DNA of 64,000 nt from Mangifera indica (taxonomy: Eukaryota > Streptophyta > Magnoliopsida > Sapindales > Anacardiaceae), in contig NC_058147.1 in NCBI RefSeq assembly GCF_011075055.1, positions 930,001 through 994,000 on the forward strand. The letters are read 5' to 3'. The translations under genes were made by a program, and so were the position numbers. Shown piece after piece: positions 1 to 11,675 of this stretch. Each line of letters starts with the position of its first letter. Within the stretch, counting starts at the first letter, position 1. Below the pieces are notes generated by a model, which was not told the DNA's origin, did no database searches, and saw nothing but the letters and a program-made list of their open reading frames with translations.

Positions 1-466
1 CAAGTCACAGATTTATGTATGTAAGTTGAATTTCGAGTTTCAAACTTTCACCCTGAGTTGAGCTCAAACTTCTCTAAATCTTAGCTTGATAAACTCAACT
101 CAAGCTTGAGCCATCCTATTATATATTTGAGTTGAAATCAAGGCAACACACATTCAAGTTCTGTTCAGCTTGCACCAATAAAACTGTGTATTTATATTGA
201 GTACAATAGCTTGGTGCATTCCCTTGTAATTGTTGGGACTTGGGTTTTGTGACAGCTGAAAATTCAACCCAAACCGACCACTAGATTCCAGTTGAACCGG
301 TTTGACCGGCTGGTAACGTCAATGTTTTAAAACATTGCTATTAATTGGCCTATTGCCCAGTGTTTCATCAATCTAATAAAATTGCATTTTCTTCTTTTCA
401 ATATGACTCCATCTTTAACATTAACAGATAATTTGTTCATACTGGTTTTCTCATGTTTTTATTCAG

Positions 467-1054
467 CCATATGAATTCAAGGTTGGAGCTCCTCCAGGTA
501 AAGAACGAAAGCGTGAGTTTGTGGACAACCCAAATGGTCTTTTCTCTGCTCAAGCTGCACCGAAACCCCCACCGGCCATGTACTCAGTAACAGAAGGAAT
601 GAAAGTTGGGGGGAAGGTGGTTTCATCGAATCCTTGTTCATTATTGTCTTCAGATTAACGATTAATGCCCAGACTTTCTTCCAGTTTGTCAGTTCATATG
701 TGGTTATTTTCTTATTATTTTTTACTTTTTCAGAGGACTGTGATTGTCCCTCCAGAGGCTGGTTATGGCAAGAAAGGAATGAATGAGATTCCGGTACGAA
801 TTTAGTTCTTGTTTCTTTTGTTTATACTGAAAAAATTGTCTTTTCTTTTGTGGTTGGACTAATTATAGATCACTAATACTTCAATCAAACTAAGTGCACT
901 TGTAATTTGGATACTAATACTTCTATATTATTATATGATCATGGAACATTATTAATTAAAAATAAAATAGTATCTTCTCATGGTAACACCTTATCATTTT
1001 CAAATAGGTTAAATGTACATAATCACTTATAATAATTCATATATAAATAATTGG

Positions 1055-1109
<55 letters not shown>

Positions 1110-1707
1110 GTGATAAAATAATTTTATATAATAATTATAAAAATTAGATCAAACAATGTGTAACCAAGATCCAATGGTTTGTTCGGCATGATTAAATGCC
1201 TAATGGCTTTAATTATTAGACTGCTTCAAACTGTGGTTCAGCTGGGTAGATTATGTTGGCTCCTAGTCAAGCCATATTTTACTGTGGTTCAAGGGTGTGC
1301 TGACATCAACATAACGTCATGCTAATGCTAGTACAATCTTTGCTTTTTCGTTTTTAACAAATGTTAGACACAGGTTTAAGTCTCACCATTTGTGGGGAGA
1401 ATATGACACTCTGGTTTGATTGACGATCGGTCAGACCCCAAAAAACCTAGATTAGCCTTTGACGAGCTCAAAACCCGATCCAATTGTTAAAACATTATTC
1501 TGAATTAGAAATATTCACTCACAAATAAAACATCTTATTTGTATTTGTTAATATTTATCATTCGTGTACGTATAATATTACTTATTATAAATTCGTAAAA
1601 GAAATTCTACAATTTTTGGTGATAATAATGTGCTTGTATCGCAGCCAGGAAGCACATTTGAGCTAAATATTGAGCTTCTAGAAGTAATTTCGCCAGAAGG
1701 AAAGTAA
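467..1707 (+). CDS. FKBP18: FKBP-type peptidyl-prolyl cis-trans isomerase, plastid FKBP18-like, 3' part only
   Basis: Three last coding exons are visible: 467-616, 734-793 and 1645-1707, with stop TAA at 1705-1707. All junctions are in phase and together encode 90 C-terminal residues. The protein begins mid-domain with PYEFKVGAPPGKERKR, continues with a GMKVGGKRTVIVPPEAGYG core and ends PGSTFELNIELLEV-ISPEGK; this is the C-terminal half of an FKBP rotamase domain. The insert after the PYEFKVG motif and the AQAAPKPPPAMYS segment match what I remember of plastid FKBP18 (At1g20810). The family catalyses prolyl cis-trans isomerisation, and this plastid branch is thought to act in the thylakoid lumen. 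The start and transit peptide lie outside the window, and 1-466 reads as intron. The gene ends 420 bp from the convergent OST1 gene. The FKBP fold is certain; the FKBP18 subtype is likely. Confidence 0.88.
1058..1106. repeat. (TA)n microsatellite
   Basis: About 49 bp of uninterrupted TA dinucleotides lie inside the last intron of the FKBP18-like gene (794-1644). It is probably length-polymorphic. No other function is visible. Confidence 0.95.
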
Positions 1708-2126
1708 AGCCTAGTCAGGGTGATGAGAATTCAAAACATCAGTGCTGGTCAACTTTTTCTACAAGGAAAACGACGTAGTATCACGGCGGGATTGTTTCTG
1801 ACTGAAGAGCATGGTTGATCAAATGTTTTATCATTGAAACACCATTTGTAAAATATACCAATATATGTATATGATGAAACAAACTGCAATCTATCTTGGG
1901 GTAGGGCCAGATTCGATCCAAGCCGAACTTAAACAAGATCTAACTCTGTATCAACTCGAATTGAGCCAATTCAAGATTGATAAACTAAAGTCAAACTCGA
2001 CTCGAATACAAATTTACTCCAAAAATGTTTGGCCTTGTATAATAAAATCCTGATTTGAAGTAATACCTCATCAATCTTACTGATTTGAACTCAAACAAAC
2101 AAACCTAAACCTAAACTCATTATCAG

Positions 2127-5100
2127 TCATATCTCATCAATCAGCTCCAGCAGATTGTCAACCTCTTGTCTCAAGGTTGTGATTTTCTGCTGCTGTGGAG
2201 CGATCCGGTTTTCAATATCTCGTGCTCCAGATTTCTTCTCATAACCGTCCACCACAGTTGAGTGTTTTGCCAGTACCTTCTCTTGCAATTCTTTCTCCTT
2301 GGCTACCAGCTCCACTACCTGTAAATATACTCGGCGTTAATCACTACAATTCCAAGACAAGTCTAATGCAGTGTGCAAAAAAGAAAACCAGTAGTATTCA
2401 TGTCAATGATTGAGTTCAACAAAACCAGTCAAAAAAATGCAGCAGAAAACTTCGAAGTTAAAAACCTGTATCAATTATTAACCAAAACAAATGAACAGAA
2501 AGCAAACCTTGAGGTATATTTGGGAAGCAGATGATGAAGATTGCAAGAATGTCAACAGGGGCTTCAATTCCTTCGAAAGCTCTTTCAACTGAACATCTGC
2601 TGATTTGCGAGCTGCTTTGCAAGCCTGAACATCCCCAGTCCTAGAAAGATCACGTAATGATGCTTCGAGTTTATCATGTGTAGTTAGGCAACGATTGATA
2701 ATATTTATGAGCTGCTGAATTGTTGTTTGGACCTGAAATTATGGAAACCGAAACTTTATAATAGGTGTTAAATAACGAAATTGCACGGGGAATGCTAGAT
2801 TCAACACAAGCACATGACTTGACAACATCCAACTTACTTCATCCCACTGCAGTTTTGCTAAATAAGAAGGAGAAGACTTGGAGATTGACATGTCAACATG
2901 CATATACATAATGCCAGCAACAAAGAGAAAGAAAAAGCCAGAAATCAACATCAATGGCTCCCTAAGCATCGAAAAGCCACTGAACTTGTAAAAGACCTGC
3001 AAAATAAAAAATGATTGTATAACATCAATATTCATGATGATTTGAGAAAAGGTGACAATGTATTTTATGCTATGAGAACATGCTAATGTCTGAGTCAGTT
3101 TTATTTATACATTTTCATCAGTAATAAATTGGATTTATTTATGTGAGCGGTATATAAAAAGAATAAACACTTGCCATGTGAACAATTAGACCCCCATGGT
3201 TGTAGGACACAGGGCTATAAACAAGAATTTCATTTTATTCTCCATATATTTTCCTTCCAATGAAGCTACATAGCACACAACAGCTATCTGACACAATAAC
3301 CGTTCACGACACTAAGTCATCAAAGCATGGCATAGTCCTTCAAAAAGAATGGGATTTACCACAACGTAGACTGCACACTTTAATCAGAGGAAGAAAACTA
3401 GCCCTAACTTTTTAAATGAAACTTTCAACATTGACTCTTGAACTCCCAGTTACTAATAGAAACTTACAGCTAATGAACTGTGCAGTCTTGATATCAATTT
3501 AAGAACTATGACACTTTGATAATGCTGTCAGTCTATACTAATATCAAATATTTTGTATCAGTGATAAGATAAGCAGGCTTCACTGAAAATTTGGCACTTA
3601 TTCCCAAGTAAAGTGGAGGTAAAAATACCTGGAAAAATTGATTATGCTCTGGCACAACATTGGTCTTTTGCAGCACAATCACTGGCCTACCAGCAATATC
3701 CAAGTGTGATAATTTGGTCTGCATTGAAACATAAGCACGGTAAGTTGAAAAAGATAAAAGCTCCATTTTATATGGTGGAAAGGAACAAATAAAAGACTAA
3801 ATAAAGACTTGGAAAAATAAAAGAGAAAATGATTAATGAAAAAAAAACAAAGAATGGATGACATAAAAAAATCTGTTTCATATTACCTCTTGCCACTGTG
3901 TTACAGGAAATGGTGCAGACACAGCAATATCACTAGATCCCTCAGGCAAAACAACCTGTAAAACAAATGTAATCAATCAGAAGAGCACAGACGACACTTT
4001 TGAACCACCAGGCCACAACTCATGCTTCCAATAATTCTTTGGGGGGTGTGAAAATATGAAATCCAAATTACAAGCAACAGGCTGTCTAATAACTTATGAT
4101 GACCATTTGCAAATCGGTCCACTAGACATTTTTATTAACAAAGCCCATCTAATCTGATGTTCATTAATTTTATAAGCAGCATGGAGCGTCTGTTGAGATA
4201 CCAACCTTAACAATCAGATTTGTATTAAACCAAGGCTAGTCCCACCCAATATTTAACCCAGTGCCAATACCAACACTGTGGATATTAGCAGTGAAAACGA
4301 TTTATATTAAAAATCATCATATACCAACCTTAACAATCAGATTATCAACGACCAATTCATTCATCGGGCTTCCAAAAGTTATGTTAAGGAAACGTTTCCC
4401 ATCTGATTGGAACAAAAAGTCTTTAAGAGGTAAACCATATCCGATGGTAAATTTAGTTCTCCAACCACCCATCATTGGATACCTTGGTTCAATCAATAAT
4501 TCTGTCTGCAAATAATGAGAAAACGCCGTGTTAAAGTCAGCTATTCAACATATTATTTGACATAGGCTCAAATACCCACCTTCTTGGAATCACCCCACAG
4601 ATGAGATGTTGATATATTTCCAATCTCGTCTCTGTAATAAATTGAATGAGCTCTTGGCGGCAATTTCGCAACAAGTTGATTAAATGCTGATGCTCCTCTG
4701 AGGTGAGGTCTAGCCTGGTAATCAAGCCTGTGACACATTGAGGCAACAACAAAAAGTCAAACCTCCATCCAACTCCATATTTATTCTAAACCCTTGTTTG
4801 TTTCAAATAAAAGAAAAATAAATAAAATTCAAGAAAACATGAGCGAACCTAGAAAATTCACCCTTGCTTTCAGCACCTCCATGGATAAGGTTGTAATGCT
4901 CTGTAACCTGCACATTACCCCAATGGGAAATTTCTATCTCCCGCACCAACTCTTTAGCAACTGCAAAAGGTTGATTACTTTCAAAATGAACAACTATGGG
5001 CGAGAATGATAAAGAGAGGAGATTCTCAAAAGGGCCATATTTGATCTCTGAACCATGAAGCTTTGTGTTCTCCAATTTTGTGTAAGATTCAATTCTGGCA

Positions 5101-5901
5101 TCAGGTAATTTAATACTGAGTGACTGGACCTTAACAAAATAAGGAGTGAGGAAGTAAGCACTGTCTTTGAAAACAAAAAGCTGAATATCAGCCTGGGTAA
5201 TCTTCTCCGGAAACGGCCGCAGGGAGTGGGTAAAGACAGCCAAGGCGTTGAAAGTGAAACTATCACCCTTGCCCAGTCCCTTAGGCAATGTTACTGAATA
5301 AAAGGTCAAAGCCGAAGGCAGTCCTTTTGGGTTAACTTCTTTAACAGGGAGACCAACACCAGAACCTTTAGTTTTTCCTTTCCCTTCACTATATGTTGCC
5401 ATTAAATAGGCCAAGTTTTTTGCCTGATGCTCAGAAAATGATAACAAAACTTCTGTAACCAACTCAGAACCAGCATTCTCCACCTAAAAATCACATTATG
5501 AAGTTAAATCAAAACGCTTTGCTATTAAACTAAAATATCTACCAAAAAATTCATCTTTCAGAGCAAACGAAGAGAATTAGTGAAGCACCTTAAGTGTTGA
5601 AACGCTGCGAACAATCTGTGAAGTCAAATCAATCTACAGAAGAAGATCAACAAAGATCTACATTATATATTTTTTAATTTCTAGCCTATAAAATCAAATT
5701 ATATGCTTAATGCGATAAATTTACACATAATGAAATAAAAATTAGGGCCAAATAACAATTAAGAATTAAAATCAGATCAACAAGCATAAAACGATAGGAA
5801 AAACTTACGCGCCGATCAACTTTGGAGAGGACCAGATCGGAGAGGACAGGTGTCGCCAGAACAACAAGTGCAAAGAGAAGTAGATCAAATCTGAAGCCCA
5901 T
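2127..5901 (-). CDS. OST1: OST subunit 1, ribophorin I (oligosaccharyltransferase)
   Basis: Ten exons on the minus strand: 5809-5901, 5589-5633, 4849-5483, 4580-4727, 4329-4505, 3887-3955, 3629-3718, 2838-2996, 2508-2732 and 2127-2318. The phases agree and sum to 610 residues, close to the roughly 614 of Arabidopsis OST1A. The chosen start (5901) begins a clear signal peptide, MGFRFDLLLFALVVLATPVLS. An upstream in-frame ATG at 5922 would put six polar residues before it. The lumenal ribophorin I domain follows (GLPSALTFYSVTLPKGLGKG, then HWGNVQVTEHY, then MMGGWRTKFTIGYGLPL). One membrane helix lies at about residues 431-453, and a cytosolic, helix-rich tail of about 155 residues ends LLELIDEI. 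Ribophorin I is part of the ER oligosaccharyltransferase, which transfers the glycan from dolichol to asparagine. It is divergent from OEP21, with a MITE in the shared upstream region. Intron 5 carries a duplicated splice donor. Confidence 0.95.
4198..4343 (-). repeat. 23-bp direct repeat duplicating the exon 5 splice donor of OST1
   Basis: A perfect 23-bp sequence occurs at 4321-4343 and again at 4198-4220. On the transcript strand it holds the last 15 bases of exon 5 plus the donor GTTGGTAT. The second copy lies inside intron 5, 123 bases further along the transcript. Use of the copy would add 123 bases, but the reading frame hits a stop three codons past the normal junction (V-G-I-stop). 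Confidence 0.9.
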
Positions 5902-6408
5902 TTTGCTGCCTCCTCTCAACACAGAAAACCCCTAGCCGAAACTTGTACCCAAGATCTAGACTTATGAGCATGGTACTTAGTATGGTAAGATACCGTAAGA
6001 CATGGGTGGAAAAGAATACTGACGAAGTTTCGGTGGTGAATGTAAGTTTCTAAAACTTTAAGGGTATTTATGATATATAATATAATGCACGTGGAGAGCA
6101 CCATGAGCCACTCGACTTATATGCCCCAACGTTCTTAACCCCTTCAAAGAGAGTAAATTACTAAATTGTGCTTTCTAGCTCTAGATTAATCAAATCAAGT
6201 TGGATTAGTGAGTTTGTAACTTATTGTTTGATTAAAGTAAAATATTAATAAATTTTTAAAATTTTAAAATATTATATTTTTATTTTAAAATGTAATTTAT
6301 TTATTTTAAATATAATTAATAATTAATAAAGTTATAATATTTGAAAAAAATTTAAAAAAGAGTGAGTTAAATAAAATTTTAAACCAAGTTCTAGTTAATT
6401 AAACTAAT
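5902..6408. other. OST1 upstream region (shared divergent spacer)
   Basis: This is the left part of the 1.55-kb spacer between the divergent OST1 and OEP21 genes. It must hold the OST1 5' UTR and proximal promoter. From about 6180 to 6400 it is AT-rich with no coding potential. No clear TATA box is assigned. Confidence 0.6.
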
Positions 6409-7194
6409 GGCCAAACGACTATTTCCCATCCAAATTATGCTGAATTCGTAAAATTCTCTCCATTAACTATGAAAATATCGTTTACTCACCCATGACTAAT
6501 TAAATTTAACGGAACCCTAACCCCTGAAAATTTAATCTCATTCCCCCCCCCCCCCCAAAGTTTAAAAACTAAATTTTTTCTTCTAAGTCAAGTTTGAAAA
6601 GATCATATTTCCCCCCCTAGGGTTTAGTTTTCAAACCCCTTCACTTTCTCCGACACCATCGCCAACCGTTTCTCTTCCACCGACGGCTCTCCTCAACTTC
6701 ACCCCAACCCATTCGACGTCTAGAAAAGTTGTCTGGAAAAAGAAATCGTCTTTCCAAACACTGAAGACAAGATCGATCGATCTATCTCGTCTTTGTTGTC
6801 TGGGAATATGATTTCTCTTATCAGACGACTTCTCTCGACGTCAGATGGATTGGGGTGGAGTTGAGAAGGGTCGTCGGTGGAAGAGAAACGGTCGGGAGGG
6901 AGAGATGGTCGGCGATGGCGTCGGAGAAAGTGAAAGGGTTTAGAAACTAAACCCTATGGGGGGAAATGTGATCTTTTCAAACTTGACTTAAGGGAGAAAA
7001 ATTAGTTTTTTAAATTTAGGGAGGGGAAATGAAATTATATTTAAGTTTATTTTTAATATTAAATATAAAATAACAATTTTATCTTTACTACTGTTAATTT
7101 TAACTGTTGATAGGTGGATAAATAGTATTTTCATAATTAACAGAGGAAACTTGGAGAGTTCAACATAATTTAGGTGGGAAATAACCGTTTGGCC
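6409..7194. mobile_element. Mutator-like (MULE) foldback MITE with 9-bp target duplication
   Basis: This 786-bp non-autonomous element begins GGCCAAACGACTATTTCCCA and ends with the inverted match GGCCAAACGGTTATTTCCCA (18 of 20). The 9-bp sequence taaactaat flanks it directly at 6400-6408 and 7195-7203. The inverted repeats run inward for roughly 300 bp on each side, so most of the element can fold back. A 14-C run lies at 6543-6556 and no transposase frame is present. A 9-bp duplication with long terminal inverted repeats is the hallmark of Mutator-like elements. It lies between two divergent promoters and ends 262 bp before the OEP21 start codon. Confidence 0.88.
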
Positions 7195-7456
7195 TAAACT
7201 AATTTCAAATTCGAGATCAAACCGAAATCTCACAATTTGGTGAGCTAGAGCTGTAAGTTTGGACCCAGGCTAACTATTTATGGCTTTAATTGGGCCTATG
7301 CAGGCCCAGTTTAGACATGACGTGCAGGCACGAGGCTTTAAGCTTGGATGACAGCGAGCAGCGTGCCGCTCAAATCAGTGTGAGAACTAGAGAGCTCCAA
7401 TCTGCCTCTTTGTTAAGTTGAGCTAGGGTTTTGACTGGAGTGACATAGAACAAGAA

Positions 7457-10316
7457 ATGGAGACGTCTTTAAGATACGGAAAAGACTCAAAAGCTTTAAG
7501 AATCCATGCCAAGGAGAAGTTTTTCATTGATTCCAATACACACTTGCAGGTGCACAACTTGATTACTGTGTTTTTAAATCTTGGTTGGTTTTTTGGGTTT
7601 CTATAAGATTTCAGGAGAAGTGAATTTGGAATTTACTGGGTGGCTTAAATGCTAGAATTATTACTAATCGTTGCACATATTGGGTAGCTCATAGTTTAGT
7701 TTGATTATTCGCACTTCGCAGTAAAAGCTTTTACTGTTGAATTTCATGTAGAATGTTGTGTTTTACAGCTGGAAGATGGGAGAAAGAACTGTTACTTAGT
7801 GATGTTATGAGGGGCTGAGCTATTTGCTCATTTGTAGTTATACTAATACCTTTTATGTTACTTTTGGAGTTTGAATTTTGGATAAAGGATGGTATATGTT
7901 GTTAATACATGGAATTATTGGCGTACAATCCAATAGTTTTGTTAAATGTAAGTCCTATCTTTTGAATGCAAAATTGGCGGGTTTTTCAATTTAGCTGTTA
8001 CGGTCTTAAAAAGTGTTATTAAAATTCTCCCATTCCAAAAGCTAACTCAAAGAGTGACATTTTCCCATACACTTATATATCTACACTCAACTTAATTCTC
8101 AATCAATGTGGAATACTTAACAATTATTATTGTATAGTGGCACCCCAAATTTAGAAAATGCGGATTTGGAAGGTGGATTTTCAAGAAGATTTGTGGTGGT
8201 AGCAGAGGATAGGCCTAATTTCGTAGCCCAACCCACCACTGATCTCATATGGGGTATGGGGGTGTCATCCCTGTTGTATGTACCATTCTAATTACAGATG
8301 CGTACATGTAATGGTTAGGATCTTGCTCATTGCTTAGTCTAGTCAAAGAGAGCAGGTACGACTCATGACTGGGGCGACGTGTTGTAGTGGGAATACAACT
8401 TGTTGTGAACATGCAATCAACGAGTACACATGGCAAGTATTTGTTAGAAGGTTTTGTGTATAAAAGCCATGTTAAAGTGAATGTAAAGATAGCGTGTGCC
8501 ACAAAATTAGAGTGAGCTAAGTTTAAGAGCTCCAACTGAGAGAACAAGGAAATACGTTTTTCATCTTGTAATCTTCTTCATCCATAAAGAAATTTTCTCT
8601 ATTGTCTATCCTTGTTTTTTGCCGTATTGGGTATTCCACATAAATATTTGTGTTCCTTTGTTGAGTTTTTGTAATCTTTTTGTTTGTTTTGCTTTGGGTT
8701 TCCCAACATTAGCAATGGGCTATATTTTATTATTGGAGAGCCATACATTTTTGATTGAATATCTAAGCAATCTCAGTGTATAATCCCCATAAATGATTTT
8801 TTAAGTTTCCTCATGTCTGTGTTTGTTTAGGTCCATGGCGAGCTAGATACAAGAGTGGGAAATCCAAGTTATTGTAGTGCAATGATCAGACACTTCTACC
8901 CAAATGTATGTTTATTCCATTAATTTATTGTTGCATCACATTTGAAATTTTGACTTCCCTTTTCAGATACATTTCTATATCTAATGATCATCCACAGTTA
9001 TCAGCAAGCCTTGGGGTGGGCCTGCAATATACTAAACATGAGAAGCTTAGGTATTTTTTGCGTGCCAAGAAAGGATTTCCTGCGACAAGTGATGGTTTGC
9101 TAAGCTTTAATATCAAGGGAAGATTCGATGTTGACAAAGAATTTAAACAGGTTGATGTTTTATTTAAGCTTTATGTTATTTTGTGTACTCAATACAGTAA
9201 CCTTAATGTCTATACATTTTTGTTATTACTGCATCTTCTTTTCTTTTAATTGCAGTTTATTATATTTAGAATAGCATATTAAATTGAAAAGATGCCAGAG
9301 TGTTCAGGCAGATTGCAATTTCGTTCAGTTGTATACTCATGCTATTATATACTACTGCTATGACAGAAAAATTCAAGAGGAGCTGCTGAATTTTGTTGGA
9401 GCATATTCAATTTTCAGAGAGAGCAAGAGTTTCGATTCAAACTTGGCTATGAAGTGATTGACAAGGTTTATTGTGGAAGTATTTATTTTTGTATTTTCAT
9501 TGATTTATCATTCACATCTATATTCTCCTTGCACTCTATGACTCTTGATAACTATTAGTGGTTGTTCTTAATTCTATTATTTTTATGCAGTGACTTTGTC
9601 AGAGGCAAAGTTGAAATCTAATTTTCATATTTGTTTTAAGATCCAAAGGCAGCTGAATGCTGTGACTAGCAGCACGGATACCTGCTTAGTTTATTCATAA
9701 CTTATATTGATGTTTGGATTAGAGTTCCAAACAACTATGTGTTAGGAATCCCAGCAATTATCCAATCCTCAAACCGATATCAACAAAGCTACAGAAAAAA
9801 TGAAGAAAATAATTGAAGTTTGTATTGATTGTTGGTTGTGTTTAAGAGAGGCAGCATGGAGACAAGGTAACAAAAACACACTCAAGTCTGGTTATTCGAG
9901 AGGCCAAAATCTCTTCCTCAATCGGCCGATGTTGCTCAGGATACTCAATATCAGGCTACTCTCCCCTCTCATGCATTTCCTTTTGTCCCTTTTCTCTCTT
10001 CTCCCTTAAGCTGCGGGCCCTCTCCCTAAGTGGTCCTCCCATTTTTGTGCACCAACATCTCATTTGCTTTTTCGTGCCTTCAGTTGTCCCCCAACCGTTT
10101 GTCTCCTTTAAATTCAATTATAATTGGTTTGGACTCTCACAGAATTACACTACTACCTTGTATTTTATAGCATATTAACATTCAGTATACTTAGCTCTGC
10201 TGGTGCTATTCTGAAGTATTTTTTTCTTTCAGATTCCTTACTTTCAGATTAGAGAGAATAATTGGACGCTCAACGCTGACATGAATGGTCGATGGAACGT
10301 GAAGTATGACTTGTGA
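7457..10316 (+). CDS. OEP21: Chloroplast outer envelope pore protein OEP21
   Basis: Five exons, 7457-7549, 8831-8905, 8998-9150, 9367-9465 and 10233-10316, all in phase, encode 167 residues, the usual family length. The protein starts [20 protein letters not shown] and contains [20 protein letters not shown] and [12 protein letters not shown]. It ends [18 protein letters not shown], matching OEP21 as I remember it. OEP21 forms an anion-selective beta-barrel channel in the chloroplast outer envelope, with flux of triose phosphate and 3-phosphoglycerate regulated by ATP. The alternating short strand pattern fits a barrel; there is no transit peptide, as expected for an outer-envelope protein. 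Intron 1 (7550-8830) is enlarged by a solo LTR. The first ATG is taken because the conserved N-terminus begins there. Confidence 0.95.
7996..8708. mobile_element. Solo LTR of a retrotransposon inside OEP21 intron 1
   Basis: A 713-bp block starts TGTTACGG and ends CCCAACA, the TG...CA ends of a plant LTR. It is flanked by the 5-bp direct repeat ttagc at 7991-7995 and 8709-8713. A TATA-like tataaaag at about 8459-8466 suits an LTR promoter in the plus orientation. The 3' portion (tttctctattgtctatcc, then ttccacataaatatttgtgt) resembles Copia LTRs. No gag-pol, primer-binding site or second LTR is present, so it is a recombination remnant. Short frames inside it are incidental. Confidence 0.8.
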
Positions 10317-11390
10317 AGAAGGAAGACACACTTTGCCTGAGGCAGTATTTGTAAAAAGAAGTCATACAATTATAATTCTCTAGCTGGAACTGTAATGGTG
10401 TGAATCTTGAATCCTGAATTGGTTCTTACATATCTCTTTTCTTATCCGAGATGTCTTTGTCACCCACGATGAAGGGTCCACTTATCTCCCAAATTTTTAT
10501 TTTGTATGCCATTTAGGTTGAGTTGTACACTGGAAATTTTCCATTTGTCAGGTAATAATTGAAAATATCCAATTCTGATTAATATATACTATGGTCATAA
10601 ATTTTTGGCTTTGGAAAGGAGTCATTGCATTAACCGTGTAAATATTTGCCAATCAAGAGTAAAATCAGGAGCAGCACTGGGGGAGGGGTTGGATTTGTGC
10701 CGAGTCGGCTTAGGTTTGGTTTGAATTAGTTAAAATTGAGTTGGAGTATCCTCACTTGAAGTTTGAGTTAGGCTGACTCAAATTTGGTGAGACATCAAGA
10801 AGTCATGCTCTTTAGATGAAGAATTTTTTTGTTTTGATAAGAGGCATTAGTTGACACAATTATCTTTTGGATGAGGAAAACATGATTATCAAGTGGAGGG
10901 TTTTGTTTTAAAAGTCAGATCAGACTAGTCAGGAAGGATGTTCAAAATTATTTTATAATCGAATCGAATCAATATTTAAACTAAAAACTAAATTGAAAAA
11001 TATATTATTTGAAAAAATGGTTTAGATGTTGGTTTAAAATTATAATAAAATCAGTTTTTTTTTTTTGTTTAGTTATTAGTTTGTCCATTTTTAAAAACTG
11101 TTTTATTAAATTAAGTATTTTTAATCGGAAATTTGGCTCACTTCAAAATAATATCAAATTAATATGATTAATAGATTTTGAACAGCTCATCACTCTGGTT
11201 CAATCCAGAGGTAGAAATCATAAAATTGATATTAAAATGGTTAAAATCAAGGGATTTAAGTTAACCCCAGATCTTCTTGTATGTAATTGACATTAAAATG
11301 TTTATAGTCAAATATTATTTAATAAATATATTTAATATTTATAATTTTAATTATATTATATTCGCATATATCAGATATTTGGTAAGATAT

Positions 11391-11675
11391 TTAGTACGAT
11401 GAATCATTGGTTGCTATTAAAAAGGCACGCGGGCACCTGCAATTGTTCAACTTGGCAACCCCTAACTTATACAACGAGAAATGCTCGATCCATTGATGGT
11501 TCTTATGTGTTGCCAACAGCCGGTGCAAAGCTGTGGAAACGGCACCGTCTGGCGCCGAAAATTCCCTCAAAATAAATCCTGAAGGGATAAGATAGAGACG
11601 TGTTTTCAGGGGAGTTTGTTGAGAAGAGGAAGAAGAAGAAAGCATTGAAAAATTTGTGCGGTTGTTGTAATGCAT
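11391..11675 (-). other. Unrecognised 94-codon open frame, possible gene fragment
   Basis: An uninterrupted frame from ATG at 11675 to a stop at 11391 lies in a GC-richer island of the AT-rich spacer. It begins with a serine run, followed by QQTPLKTRLYLIPSGF, and later has ALHRLLATHKNHQWIEHF. The Ser/Arg-rich start could resemble an organelle-targeting first exon. I recognise no domain, and no splice-linked continuation is convincing. It may be a relic exon or chance. Confidence 0.2.

Noticed and set aside
6543..6556. 14-C homopolymer as a structural signal
   Set aside because: A single run in a MITE arm is more likely a polymerase-slippage or assembly artefact than a G-quadruplex-type signal.
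8245..8547. 100-codon minus-strand open frame
   Set aside because: It lies wholly inside the solo LTR in OEP21 intron 1 and shows no retroelement protein motif.
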